A stretch of 63,630 bases of DNA from Burkholderiaceae bacterium (lineage in GTDB: Bacteria > Pseudomonadota > Gammaproteobacteria > Burkholderiales > Burkholderiaceae_E): NCBI GenBank assembly GCA_024711155.1, contig JANJTK010000230.1:1-63630 (forward strand), written 5' to 3'. Below, one piece after another: positions 17,145-29,819 of the stretch. Position numbers and translations under genes: made by a program. The notes under the pieces were generated by a model. The model made no database searches, was not told the origin of the DNA, and saw only the letters and a program-made list of their open reading frames with translations. How positions within the stretch are numbered: the stretch's first letter is position 1; every line of letters begins with the position of its first letter.

Positions 17145-18116
17145 TCAGGCGCCCCGGTCGATCAGTTCGAGATCGGCCACGAGCGGACTGTGGTCCGACA
17201 GCCGGGCCCACTCCATGCCGCGCAGCACCTGCGCGGCGCGGACCCGGAAGCCCCGCTGGTAGATGCGGTCCATTCTGAACCACGGCACGAGCGCCGGATA
17301 GGTGCGCGCGGTGCGCACCCGGCGCTCCTGCACGACCTCGGGCGGCGCGCCCCGCGGGTCGGCCGCCGCGACGCGGTCGCGCACGAAGTACTCGGCGCGC
17401 CGCGCCAGCTCCAGCCGGGGGCGCGCGGTGTCGAACACCTCGAGCACGCCGATCTCCTGGCGCAGGCGATGCGAGAGCTGGTTGCGCCAGTCGTTGAAGT
17501 CGCCGGCGATGATCAGCGGCGCATCGGCGCCGACTTCGCGTCCGACCCAGTCGATCAGCGCGCCCACCTGCCGCTCGCGGCTGCCCGCCAGCAACCCGAG
17601 GTGCACGACGAAGCAGTGCACCTGCACCCGGTCGACCTGCACCACGCAGTGCAGGATGCCGCGCTTCTCGAGCGCGTGGTCCGAGATGTCCCGGTTCTCC
17701 AGGCCGACGATCGGAAAGCGCGACAGCAGCGCGTTGCCGTGGTGGCCGTGCAGGTAATTGGCGTTGCGGCCGTACGCGGTCTCGAAGCTGTGCCGCAGCT
17801 GCGGCGACTTCGCGAGAAACACGTCCTGGGGCTCGTCGGGCCAGTGCTCGAGGCGCCGCGCGTGCCGCTCGTGCTGTCCCTGCACCTCCTGCAGGAAGAT
17901 CAGGTCGCTCTCGAGCTCGTGCAGGCGCGCGCGCAGCTCGTGGATGCGCGTGACGCGACGCAGCCCGACGAACTCGCGCAGCACGCCCTTGTGGATGTTG
18001 TAGGTCGAGACCCGCAGCTTTGCCAGCGCCTGGTCGGGGGCGGCGACCGGCGTCTGCGGTCGCGCCTGCGCGCGGCGCGGCGCGAGCAGCCTGCTGCGTC
18101 GCGGCAGCGCGCTCAT
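17145..18116 (-). CDS. endonuclease/exonuclease/phosphatase (EEP) family protein, YbhP-like
   Basis: 323 residues from ATG 18116, which overlaps the nudB stop (ATGA). The EEP fold is shown by STYNIHKGV, FLQEVQGQH, IIAGDFNDWRNQL and the C-terminal SDHSPLVADLEL, which carry the metal-binding Asn/Glu/Asp/His residues. There is an Arg-rich N-terminus but no clear signal peptide. Relatives hydrolyse phosphodiesters in lipids or nucleic acids. The pairing with clsB points to a phospholipid-related role (inference). Confidence 0.85.
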   Translation of the reverse strand: MSALPRRSRLLAPRRAQARPQTPVAAPDQALAKLRVSTYNIHKGVLREFVGLRRVTRIHELRARLHELESDLIFLQEVQGQHERHARRLEHWPDEPQDVFLAKSPQLRHSFETAYGRNANYLHGHHGNALLSRFPIVGLENRDISDHALEKRGILHCVVQVDRVQVHCFVVHLGLLAGSRERQVGALIDWVGREVGADAPLIIAGDFNDWRNQLSHRLRQEIGVLEVFDTARPRLELARRAEYFVRDRVAAADPRGAPPEVVQERRVRTARTYPALVPWFRMDRIYQRGFRVRAAQVLRGMEWARLSDHSPLVADLELIDRGA

Positions 18117-18642
18117 CGCGCGCCTCCGCCCGTGGCGACGGCGCGCGCCGACAGCGCGCGGATCGCCTGCGCGTTGCTCCACGAGAAGCAGCGCTCGGCT
18201 GCGCTCTCCCACGACAGCCACTCGTAGCGCAGGTGCTCGCGCGGCGCGAGCGTCACCGCGAGCGGCGCCGGCACCCGCAGCGAGAACACGTGTTCGGTGT
18301 TGTGGGTGACGCCGGCCGGATAGCGATGCCGCCAGTGCGGGTAGATCTCGTAGCGGTTCTCGACGCCCCAGTCGACGAGCTCGTGGCGCGACGCGTCGAT
18401 GCCGGTTTCCTCGAGCACCTCGCGGCGGCAGGTCTCCGCCAGCGGCTCGTCGGCGCGCTCCTTGCTGCCGGTCACCGATTGCCAGAAGCCCGGATGGTCG
18501 GCGCGCTCGAGCAGCAGCACGCGCAGGTCCGGCGTGTGCACGACGACCAGCACCGACTCGGGGATCTTGCCCTCACTGGCAACCCCGTTGGCGCTCCCAT
18601 CGGCGCCCGCCGCCGCGCCGCCCGGCGCGCCTCGCCCCGCGC

Positions 18643-18646
<4 letters not shown>
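18113..18646 (-). CDS. nudB: dihydroneopterin triphosphate diphosphatase (Nudix)
   Basis: 177 residues. GTG 18646 overlaps the aspS stop (GTGA) and is the only sensible start before the core at [12 protein letters not shown]. The first ~24 residues are Gly/Ala-rich. The Nudix box is [20 protein letters not shown] followed by LEETGID, with one residue more than the textbook spacing, as in related NudB proteins. It removes pyrophosphate from dihydroneopterin triphosphate in folate synthesis. The aspS–nudB adjacency also occurs in E. coli, which supports the call. Confidence 0.88.
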
Positions 18647-20439
<1,793 letters not shown>

Positions 20440-20453
20440 CGATACTCTCCGGT

Positions 20454-21080
20454 TCACTCTCGGTTGCCTGCGGGGTCGGCCGCGGCGCCGCGCTCGTGCG
20501 GCGCCACCACCCCCATCGACACCACGTACTTCAGCGCCGCGTCGACGCTCATGTTCAGCTCGATGGTCTCGGCGCGCGGGACCATCAGGAAGAAGCCCGA
20601 GGTCGGGTTCGGCGTGGTCGGCACGTAGACCGACACCATCTCGACGCCGACCCGGCGCCGCACTTCGTCGGCTGGCGCGCCGGTCTGGAACGCGATCGTC
20701 CACACGCCCTGGCGCGGGTACTGCACCAGCAGCGCCCGGCGAAACGCCTGCCCGCTGGGCGACAGGATGGTGTCGCTGACCTGCTTCACGCTCGAGTAGA
20801 TCGCGCCGACGATCGGGATGCGGCCGACCACCGCCTCCCAGTACCCGACCAGGCGCTCGCCGACGAAGTTGCGCACCAGCAACCCGGTGAGCCCGAGCAC
20901 CAGCACCGTCAGCAGCACGCCGAGGCCGGGTATATCGTGCCCGGTCAGCGTGTGCGGATGCCAGGCCTGCGGCAGCAACCCGAGCGTCTGGTCCATCGTC
21001 GTCACGATCAGGTTCAGGACCCACAGCGTGATGACGAGCGGCACCCAGATCAGCAGGCCCGTGATCAGGTACTTGCGCAT
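20454..21080 (-). CDS. DUF502 family inner-membrane protein
   Basis: 208 residues with two N-terminal membrane segments (about 5-27 and 52-75) and a soluble C-terminal part containing [20 protein letters not shown] and [17 protein letters not shown], both hallmarks of the family (COG2928). Function is not established. FmdB–DUF502–aspS is a recurrent betaproteobacterial order. Confidence 0.88.
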   Translation of the reverse strand: MRKYLITGLLIWVPLVITLWVLNLIVTTMDQTLGLLPQAWHPHTLTGHDIPGLGVLLTVLVLGLTGLLVRNFVGERLVGYWEAVVGRIPIVGAIYSSVKQVSDTILSPSGQAFRRALLVQYPRQGVWTIAFQTGAPADEVRRRVGVEMVSVYVPTTPNPTSGFFLMVPRAETIELNMSVDAALKYVVSMGVVAPHERGAAADPAGNRE

Positions 21081-21103
21081 GAACTGGAGCCCGCTGCTGC
21101 CTT

Positions 21104-21514
21104 TCAGGCGGAGCCGGTCGTGCCGCTGGCGGCGGGCGCCGGCGCGGCCGCGGAGGTGGACGCCGGTGCGGCCTCGCCGCCCTTCGGCCTGGAACTCGCG
21201 TCGGCGCCACCCGCGGGCACACCGGCAGGGGGAGCCGCGCCACCCTCGGCTGCCTTGCCGCCCTCGGTCGCCTTGCCGCCCTCGGCAGTCTTTCCGTCGT
21301 CAGCCGCCTTGCCGCCGTCCGGCTTCCTGGCGCCGTCGCGGAAGTCGGTGACGTACCAGCCGCTGCCCTTCAACTGGAACGCCGGCGCGCTGAGCCGCTT
21401 GTGGAACGCGCTCGCGCCGCAGCCCGGGCACACGGTGAGCGGCGCATCGGAAAGCTTCTGCAGGACGTCCTTTTCGACGCCGCAGCTGTCGCAACGGTAG
21501 GCGTAAATCGGCAT
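21104..21514 (-). CDS. FmdB-family zinc ribbon protein with repetitive C-terminal tail
   Basis: 136 residues. The first ~50 form the FmdB/CxxC_CXXC_SSSS zinc ribbon: [12 protein letters not shown], then [14 protein letters not shown], four Cys for one Zn. After DGARKPD the protein becomes low-complexity: about four six-residue units of the type EGGKAA (residues 66-92), then an Ala/Pro/Gly/Ser tail. Ordinary family members end soon after the ribbon or have a short tail. The family is often suggested to be regulatory but has no firm role. It heads the operon leading into aspS. Confidence 0.88.
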   Translation of the reverse strand: MPIYAYRCDSCGVEKDVLQKLSDAPLTVCPGCGASAFHKRLSAPAFQLKGSGWYVTDFRDGARKPDGGKAADDGKTAEGGKATEGGKAAEGGAAPPAGVPAGGADASSRPKGGEAAPASTSAAAPAPAASGTTGSA

Positions 21515-21530
21515 GTCGCAGTCCACCCGC

Positions 21531-21555
21531 AAAGCAAAACCGCCCAAACGGGCGG
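21531..21555 (-). terminator. terminator-like hairpin in the FmdB leader
   Basis: Read on the minus strand: CCGCCC, loop GTTT, GGGCGG, then TTTTGCTTT. The 6-bp all-GC stem plus U-rich run is a good intrinsic terminator. It lies between a TATAAT box and the FmdB start codon. It could end thrH transcription or act as an attenuator for the aspS operon. The plus strand lacks a U-run, so it is one-directional. Confidence 0.5.
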
Positions 21556-21576
21556 AGAAAATGCAGAGAACCTTGA

Positions 21577-21582
21577 ATTATA
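21577..21582 (-). promoter_or_regulatory. -10 element (TATAAT) upstream of the FmdB–aspS operon
   Basis: A perfect TATAAT on the minus strand inside an AT-rich patch (about 21556-21594), 63 bp before the FmdB ATG. No clear -35 match at the expected distance. The predicted transcript would begin near 21570 and include the hairpin at 21531-21555. Confidence 0.5.
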
Positions 21583-21667
21583 AAGGAAAAACGCCGTCGC
21601 CCCGGCGCTCGGCGCGATCGCCTCGGGCGCCCCGCCGCCTCAGGCGCCTGGCCCGGTCACGCGCGGG

Positions 21668-22282
21668 TCACGCGCCCGACCCGCGCGCGGCCGCGTCGAT
21701 GGCCGCACGCAGTTCAGGATAGCTGCGGGTGACCGGGAACTGCGGGAACTGCCGCACGATCGACTCGGGCGGATGAATGAAGAAGCCAGCGTCGGCCGCC
21801 ATCAGCATCCCGGTATCGTTGTACGAGTCGCCGGCGGCAATCACGCGGAAGTTGAGCGACTTCAGCGCATTGACCGCCGCGCGCTTCTGGTCCGGCATCC
21901 GCAACCGGTAGTCGCTGACGAAGCCGCGCTCGTCGACTTCGAGTCGGTGGCACAGCAGCGTCGGCCGCCCGAGCTGGCGCATCAGCGGATCCGCGAATTC
22001 GTAGAAGGTGTCCGACAGGATGAACACCTGGTAGCGGGCGCGCAGGTCGTCGAGGAAGTCTCGCGCGCCCTCGAGCGTGCCCATGCCGCCGATGACGTCC
22101 TGGATGTCGGCCAGCTTCAGGCCATGCCTCGCGAGCAGCTCGAGGCGATAGCGCATCAGCTTGTCGTAGTCCGGCTCGTCCCTCGTGGTGCGCGAGAACT
22201 CGGCGATGCCGGTGCGGCGGGAGAACTCGATCCAGATTTCTGGAACCAGCACGCCTTCGAGGTCCAGGCAAACCACTTGCAT
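21668..22282 (-). CDS. thrH: ThrH-type phosphoserine phosphatase / homoserine phosphotransferase
   Basis: 204 residues; the ATG is preceded by AGGAG. The HAD motif I is CLDLEGVLVPEIW, with Asp7 and Glu9 (DLEG rather than the usual DxD), which is diagnostic of ThrH. Later motifs are FILSDTFYEF and AAGDSYNDTGML. Known ThrH of Pseudomonas aeruginosa dephosphorylates phosphoserine and can transfer phosphate to homoserine, linking serine and threonine synthesis. It is probably a cytoplasmic monocistronic gene or co-transcribed with ssb. Confidence 0.9.
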   Translation of the reverse strand: MQVVCLDLEGVLVPEIWIEFSRRTGIAEFSRTTRDEPDYDKLMRYRLELLARHGLKLADIQDVIGGMGTLEGARDFLDDLRARYQVFILSDTFYEFADPLMRQLGRPTLLCHRLEVDERGFVSDYRLRMPDQKRAAVNALKSLNFRVIAAGDSYNDTGMLMAADAGFFIHPPESIVRQFPQFPVTRSYPELRAAIDAAARGSGA

Positions 22283-22356
22283 CGACGATCGCTCCTGATG
22301 ACGGGGGCCGGATCTCCCCGTCGGCGGGCGCAATGGTAACGCACGCGGGGGGGCCC

Positions 22357-22866
22357 TCAGAACGGAATGTCGTCGTCCATCCCCTCGAAGGGCGCGTCCG
22401 GACCCTTGCCGGCCAGCCGGGCCTTGCCCGCGCCGCCGTCTCGCGCCGCCGCAGCGGAGCCCGCCGACTCGCGCGCGTAGCCACCGTCGTCGCCGCCACC
22501 CGCGCCGCCACCCGCTCCGCCGCCACCGCCCTCGCGCGAACCGAGCAGCTGCATCTCGGTGGCGATGATCTCGGTCGTGTAGCGGTCCTGCCCTTCCTTG
22601 TCCTGCCACTTGCGCGTCTTCAGGCGCCCCTCGACGTAGACCGGGCGACCCTTCTTCAGGTACTCGCCCGCGATCTCGGCCAGCCGGTCGTAGAAGACCA
22701 CGCTGTGCCACTCGGTCTCCTCGCGCTTCTCGCCGGTGGCCTTGTCCTTCCAGTTGCGAGTGGTCGCGATGCGCACGTTGCAGATCGCGCCGCCGCTGGG
22801 CGCGTAGCGCGTCTCGGGATCGCGGCCGAGATTGCCGATCAGGATCACCTTGTTCACCGAAGCCAT
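22357..22866 (-). CDS. ssb: single-stranded DNA-binding protein
   Basis: 169 residues. The N-terminal OB-fold starts [20 protein letters not shown] and runs to about 110. A Gly-rich linker follows, then the acidic C-terminal tip DDDIPF, which binds partner proteins such as exonuclease I and PriA. It coats single-stranded DNA in replication, recombination and repair. It lies near uvrA, a neighbourhood seen in many proteobacteria, with an MFS gene between them. Confidence 0.97.
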   Translation of the reverse strand: MASVNKVILIGNLGRDPETRYAPSGGAICNVRIATTRNWKDKATGEKREETEWHSVVFYDRLAEIAGEYLKKGRPVYVEGRLKTRKWQDKEGQDRYTTEIIATEMQLLGSREGGGGGAGGGAGGGDDGGYARESAGSAAAARDGGAGKARLAGKGPDAPFEGMDDDIPF

Positions 22867-22903
22867 ACCGCCCTCCCCCGAAGTTCCGTTGTCATCGATC
22901 GTC

Positions 22904-24091
22904 TCACGTCGCCTGCTCGCGCAACGAGGCCGGCCAACGCCGATGCCCCGCGGCGACCATCAGCCACAGCGCGATCAGCGCCGCGCAGGCCACGAACACC
23001 GCCGCGCGCCCCCAGCTGCCCTGGATCCAGCCCCCCAGCGCCCCGCCGACGAACAGCCCGAGCGCCTGCGTGGTGTTGTAGACGCCCAGCGCCGCCCCCT
23101 TCGCGTCGGGCGGCGCAAGCCGCGACACCAGCGACGGCAGGCTCGCCTCGAGGATATTGAACCCGACGAAGAAGGCGAGCAGCAAGACGGCGAAAGCGGT
23201 TAGGCCGCCCGGCTGAAGCGCGAAACCGAGCTGGACCGCGAGCAGCAGCCCCACCGCGGCGAGGAACAGTCCGCGCAACCGGCCGGCCCGCTCGCTCCAG
23301 AGCAGCGGCGGCACCATCAGCGCGAACGACAGCAGCACCACCGGCAAGTACAGCTTCCAGTGCTCCGCCAGCGCGAGCCCGCCGCGATCGGCGAGCCAGG
23401 TCGGCAGCGCGACGAACATCGCCATCTGCACCGCGTGGAGCGTGAAGATGCCGAAGTTGAGCCGCCGCAGGTCCGGCTCGAAGGCGACCGCCGACAGCGG
23501 CGTGCGCTCGTCGCCGTGCGCCGGCCCCGCCTGCGGCGCCGCCGGCGTCACCAGCGTGACGACGCCGATCGCCGCCAGCGCGAGGAGGCCGGTCATCGCG
23601 AACAGGCCGTCCATGCCGATCGCGCCGTAGAGCAGCGGCGCCGCGACCAGCGACAGCGCGAACGTCAGGCCGATCGACGCGCCGACCATCGCCATCGCCT
23701 TGGTGCGCTGGCTGTCGCGCGTGCTGTCGGCGATGAACGCCGTGACCGCCGCCGAGATCGCGCCGGCGCCCTGCACCGCGCGCCCGACGATGGTCGTCGC
23801 CAGGTCCTGCGCGCCCGCCGCGACGAAGCTGCCCGCCGCGAACAGCAGCAGCCCGAACACGATCACGCGCTTGCGGCCGAAGCGGTCCGACGCGATGCCG
23901 AACGGGATCTGCAACAGTCCCTGCGTGAGGCCGTAGATCCCGAGCGCAAGGCCGACCAGCATCGCGTCGTCGCCGCCCGGCATGCCGCGCGCGTGCACCG
24001 CGAACACCGGCAGGATCAGGAACAGCCCGAGCATCCGCAGCGCGAAGATCGACGCCAGCGACACGCTCGCGCGCCGCTCGGCAGCGGTCAT
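22904..24091 (-). CDS. MFS transporter
   Basis: 395 residues from ATG 24091, with 12 membrane segments. The MFS motif A-like loop is [15 protein letters not shown] between helices 2 and 3, and a weaker copy follows the central loop. ATP is not used; transport would be proton-driven. In Burkholderiales a similar MFS gene commonly lies between ssb and uvrA. The substrate is unknown; a drug/sugar exporter type (YajR/Bcr-like) is the closest guess. Confidence 0.88.
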   Translation of the reverse strand: MTAAERRASVSLASIFALRMLGLFLILPVFAVHARGMPGGDDAMLVGLALGIYGLTQGLLQIPFGIASDRFGRKRVIVFGLLLFAAGSFVAAGAQDLATTIVGRAVQGAGAISAAVTAFIADSTRDSQRTKAMAMVGASIGLTFALSLVAAPLLYGAIGMDGLFAMTGLLALAAIGVVTLVTPAAPQAGPAHGDERTPLSAVAFEPDLRRLNFGIFTLHAVQMAMFVALPTWLADRGGLALAEHWKLYLPVVLLSFALMVPPLLWSERAGRLRGLFLAAVGLLLAVQLGFALQPGGLTAFAVLLLAFFVGFNILEASLPSLVSRLAPPDAKGAALGVYNTTQALGLFVGGALGGWIQGSWGRAAVFVACAALIALWLMVAAGHRRWPASLREQAT

Positions 24092-24197
24092 CGGATCGCG
24101 CGCGCGGCGCGCCGGGCCGCGCGGCCCGGCGGCAGCGCCGTCGGCGTGCCGGGAGTCTGGGGGTCGGGGGGGCCTCAGGTGCGCCTTCGCGACCGGG

Positions 24198-24203
24198 TAT
24201 ATT
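24198..24203 (+). promoter_or_regulatory. -10 element (TATATT) just upstream of uvrA
   Basis: TATATT lies 21 bp before the uvrA ATG, so a start site about 7 bp downstream would leave a leader of only ~15 nt. No clear -35 is visible and no LexA-type CTG-N10-CAG operator was seen around it. Confidence 0.4.
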
Positions 24204-24224
24204 AGCCGATTGGCCTCGCAGCTC

Positions 24225-27128
<2,904 letters not shown>

Positions 27129-27819
27129 CGCCCGAAGCGCGCGTGCACGCGCTCCATCTCGCGCGCGTCGACGAGCGCGGGCTCGCCCACCTGCAGCGCC
27201 TGCCAGTACATCCGGGCCAGCCCCTCGAGCTCGACCGCGAGCTCGAGCGCGGCCTCGAGCGACGCGCCCAGCGCGACCAGCCCGTGCTGCGCGAGCAGGC
27301 ACGCGCGCCGCTGCGCGAGCGCGTCGCGCGCGGCCGCCGACAGCTCCGCAGTGCCGAACGTCGCGTAGCGCGCGCAGCGAATGTCGTCGCCGCCCGCAAC
27401 CGCGATCATGTAGTGGAACGCCGGAATGCCTCGGGCGTGGATGCGCGGCAGGCACGCGAGCGTGGTTGCGAACGGCGCGTGCGCGTGCACGATCGCGCCG
27501 GCGTCGCCGCGGCTGGCGTAGAGATCCCGATGCAGACGCCACTCAGACGACGGGCGCCGCGCGCCGTCGGCGCGCAGCGGTTGCTCGTCGTCCGGCGCCT
27601 CGGCGGCGGGCACCGCGACCGGCAGCCAGACCAGGTCGTCGGCCGTCATCGCGTCGTAGGCGAGCGCGCTCGGCGTCAGCAGCAGCCCGTCCTGCGCGCC
27701 GCGGTTCCAGCGCAGCGACACGTTGCCCGCGCGGCCGCTGTTGATGCCGAGCGCGTTCATGCGCCGCGCCGCGTCGACGATCGCAGCGCGCGCGTGGTTC
27801 TCGCTGCGGTAGCTCGCGC

Positions 27820-28887
27820 TCACGACGGTCGCGCCTCCAGCACGGCGCGCACGCCGGCGGCGGACGCGTCGCAGGCGCCGTGCTCGGTGAGCAGGGCCGT
27901 CACCAGCCGCGCCGGCGTCACGTCGAAGGCGGGGTTCGCGACCGGGCTGCCCTCGGGAACGACGCGCACGCAAGCGCGCGAGCCGTCGTCGAGCGCGCCT
28001 GCGAGGTGCGTGACCTCGCGCGCCGCGCGCTCCTCGATCGGGATCGCGGCGCCGTCGGGCGTCAGCGGGTCGATCGTCGACACCGGGCACGCGACGTAGA
28101 AGGGCACGCCGTTGTCGCGTGCCGCCAGCGCCTTCAGGTAAGTGCCGACCTTGTTGGCGACGTCGCCGTTGGCGGCGACGCGGTCGCAGCCGACGATGAC
28201 CGCGTCGACGCGACCCTGCATCATCAGCAGCCCACCCGCGTTGTCGGCGATCACCGTGTGCGGCACGCCGCGCTCGGCCAGTTCCCACGCGGTGATCGCG
28301 GCGCCCTGGTTGCGCGGCCGCGTCTCGTCGACCCACACGTGGACGCGCACGCCGTCGGCGTGCAGCCGGTAGATCGGCGCCAGTGCCGTGCCGTGGTCGA
28401 TGGTGGCCAGGCGCCCGGCGTTGCAGTGCGTGAGCAGGTTCAGCACGTCCGCGCCCGGGCGAGGCAGCGCGCGCAGCAGCCGCGCGCCGTGCTCGCCGAT
28501 CACCGCGTTGCAGGCGACGTCGTCGTCGCAGATGCGGCCGGCCTCGTCCCACGCGAGCGCGGCGCGCTGGGCCGGTGCGGCGCCCGCCACGCGGTCCCGG
28601 ACGCGCTCGAGCGCCCAGCGCAGGTTCACCGCAGTCGGCCGCGCGGCGGCGAGGCGCTCGAACGCGCGCCACAGCGCGGCGTCGGACGCGTCTTCGCGCA
28701 GCGCGAGCGCTAGACCGTACGCGCCGACGGCGCCGATCAACGGCGCGCCGCGCACCAGCATCTCGCGGATCGCGAGCTCGCACTCGCCGGGCGTGCGCAG
28801 CGCGACCTCGCGCCGCTCGAACGGCAGCAGCGTCTGGTCGATCGTGCGCAGCGTGCCTTCGGTGTCGATCCAGAGGGTTCTTGACAT
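27820..28887 (-). CDS. mtnA: S-methyl-5-thioribose-1-phosphate isomerase
   Basis: 355 residues from ATG 28887. This is the eIF2B-alpha-like MtnA family, with REMLVRGAPLIGAVGAYGLA near residue 45, LLTHCNAGRLAT (catalytic Cys), VDETRPRNQGAAITAWEL and VIVGCDRVAANGDVANKVGT (catalytic Asp). It isomerises methylthioribose-1-phosphate to methylthioribulose-1-phosphate in salvage of methylthioadenosine. Its stop overlaps the class II aldolase start, so the two are translationally coupled. Confidence 0.93.
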   Translation of the reverse strand: MSRTLWIDTEGTLRTIDQTLLPFERREVALRTPGECELAIREMLVRGAPLIGAVGAYGLALALREDASDAALWRAFERLAAARPTAVNLRWALERVRDRVAGAAPAQRAALAWDEAGRICDDDVACNAVIGEHGARLLRALPRPGADVLNLLTHCNAGRLATIDHGTALAPIYRLHADGVRVHVWVDETRPRNQGAAITAWELAERGVPHTVIADNAGGLLMMQGRVDAVIVGCDRVAANGDVANKVGTYLKALAARDNGVPFYVACPVSTIDPLTPDGAAIPIEERAAREVTHLAGALDDGSRACVRVVPEGSPVANPAFDVTPARLVTALLTEHGACDASAAGVRAVLEARPS

Positions 28888-28933
28888 CGGTCGAGGGGCT
28901 TGTTCGCTGCCGGAGTAGGATTCGGCGCAGGTT

Positions 28934-28971
28934 GGAGCGCGCGACGGCCCGCCGCCGTCCGCGCGCACTCC
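28934..28971. repeat. GC-rich inverted repeat between mtnA and the SafE-like gene
   Basis: The arms GGAG-CGCGCG-ACGGC and GCCGT-C-CGCGCG-CA-CTCC face each other across CCGCC, with small bulges, giving a strong potential hairpin. It lies in the 137-bp divergent gap. No U-run follows on either strand, so it is not an intrinsic terminator. Its role is unknown. Confidence 0.4.
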
Positions 28972-29024
28972 TGGCGCAGGCGCAAGTCTAGCGCGCGCCC
29001 CTCACGATCGACGACGCATTCCCG

Positions 29025-29819
29025 ATGACCAGCCTGTCCCTGATGTCGGCGTTCCTGCTGGGGCTGTTCGGCGGCGTGCACTGCGCCGGGATGTGCGGCG
29101 GCATCGTGGCGCTGCTCGGCGCGCCACGGACCGTGCCGGGGGGCGCACCCCGTGCGGCCGCAGCCACGCCAGCCGCCGCTTCCGTTGCCCCAGCCGCGCG
29201 TGTCGCGGGTGCAACGGTCGCGTTGCAGTTCGCCTACAACGCCGGGCGCATCGCAAGCTACACGGCAGCCGGCGCCCTCGCCGGGGGCATCGGCTCGGCC
29301 GCCTGGCTGGCGCGCCACGTGCTCCCGGTGCAGCAGGCCGCCTTCGTCGCGGTGAACATCGTGATGATCGCGCTCGGGCTCGCGCTCGCCGGGGCCGCCG
29401 GAACCGGGTTGCGCCGGCTCGCGACGCTCGAACGCGCCGGTGCGGCTCTGTGGCGACGAATTGCGCCGGCGGCCGCGCGGCTGCTCGGCGCGCGCAGCGT
29501 GCCGGCGGCGCTGGCCGCCGGCGCCGCGTGGGGATGGGTGCCGTGCGGAATGGTCTACGGCGTGCTGGTCGCCGCGCTCGTCTCGGGCAGCCCTGCCGAT
29601 GGCGCGCTGCTGCTGCTCGCCTTCGGCCTCGGCACGCTGCCGAACCTGCTCGCGCTCGGCCTCGCCGCGCACCACGGCGCGCGGCTGGCGAGCGGGCCGC
29701 GCGCGCGCCTCGCCGCCGGCGTCGCGATCGCGCTGTTCGGCCTCGCCGGATTGGCCCGCGTCGATCCCCTCGAACACCTGCAGGCGGCGATCGACTACTG
29801 CGTGAGCTGGTTCCGGTGA
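29025..29819 (+). CDS. SafE/TauE-like (DsbD_2 family) membrane protein of the cbb3 assembly locus
   Basis: 264 residues with about six membrane segments. The first helix carries GVHCAGMCGG and a later one WGWVPCGMVYG, the Cys- and Pro-containing motifs of DsbD-like/SafE proteins (COG2836). A long Ala-rich loop separates helices 1 and 2. It is followed by ccoI with a GTGA overlap. Family members next to ccoI are thought to help copper delivery or redox handling for cbb3 oxidase; the precise reaction is not established. Confidence 0.85.
   Translation: MTSLSLMSAFLLGLFGGVHCAGMCGGIVALLGAPRTVPGGAPRAAAATPAAASVAPAARVAGATVALQFAYNAGRIASYTAAGALAGGIGSAAWLARHVLPVQQAAFVAVNIVMIALGLALAGAAGTGLRRLATLERAGAALWRRIAPAAARLLGARSVPAALAAGAAWGWVPCGMVYGVLVAALVSGSPADGALLLLAFGLGTLPNLLALGLAAHHGARLASGPRARLAAGVAIALFGLAGLARVDPLEHLQAAIDYCVSWFR

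Noticed and set aside
28888-28968. N-terminal extension of MtnA (about 27 residues)
   Set aside because: MtnA proteins start close to the MSRTLWID segment, and the extension is polar with no homology that I recognise.
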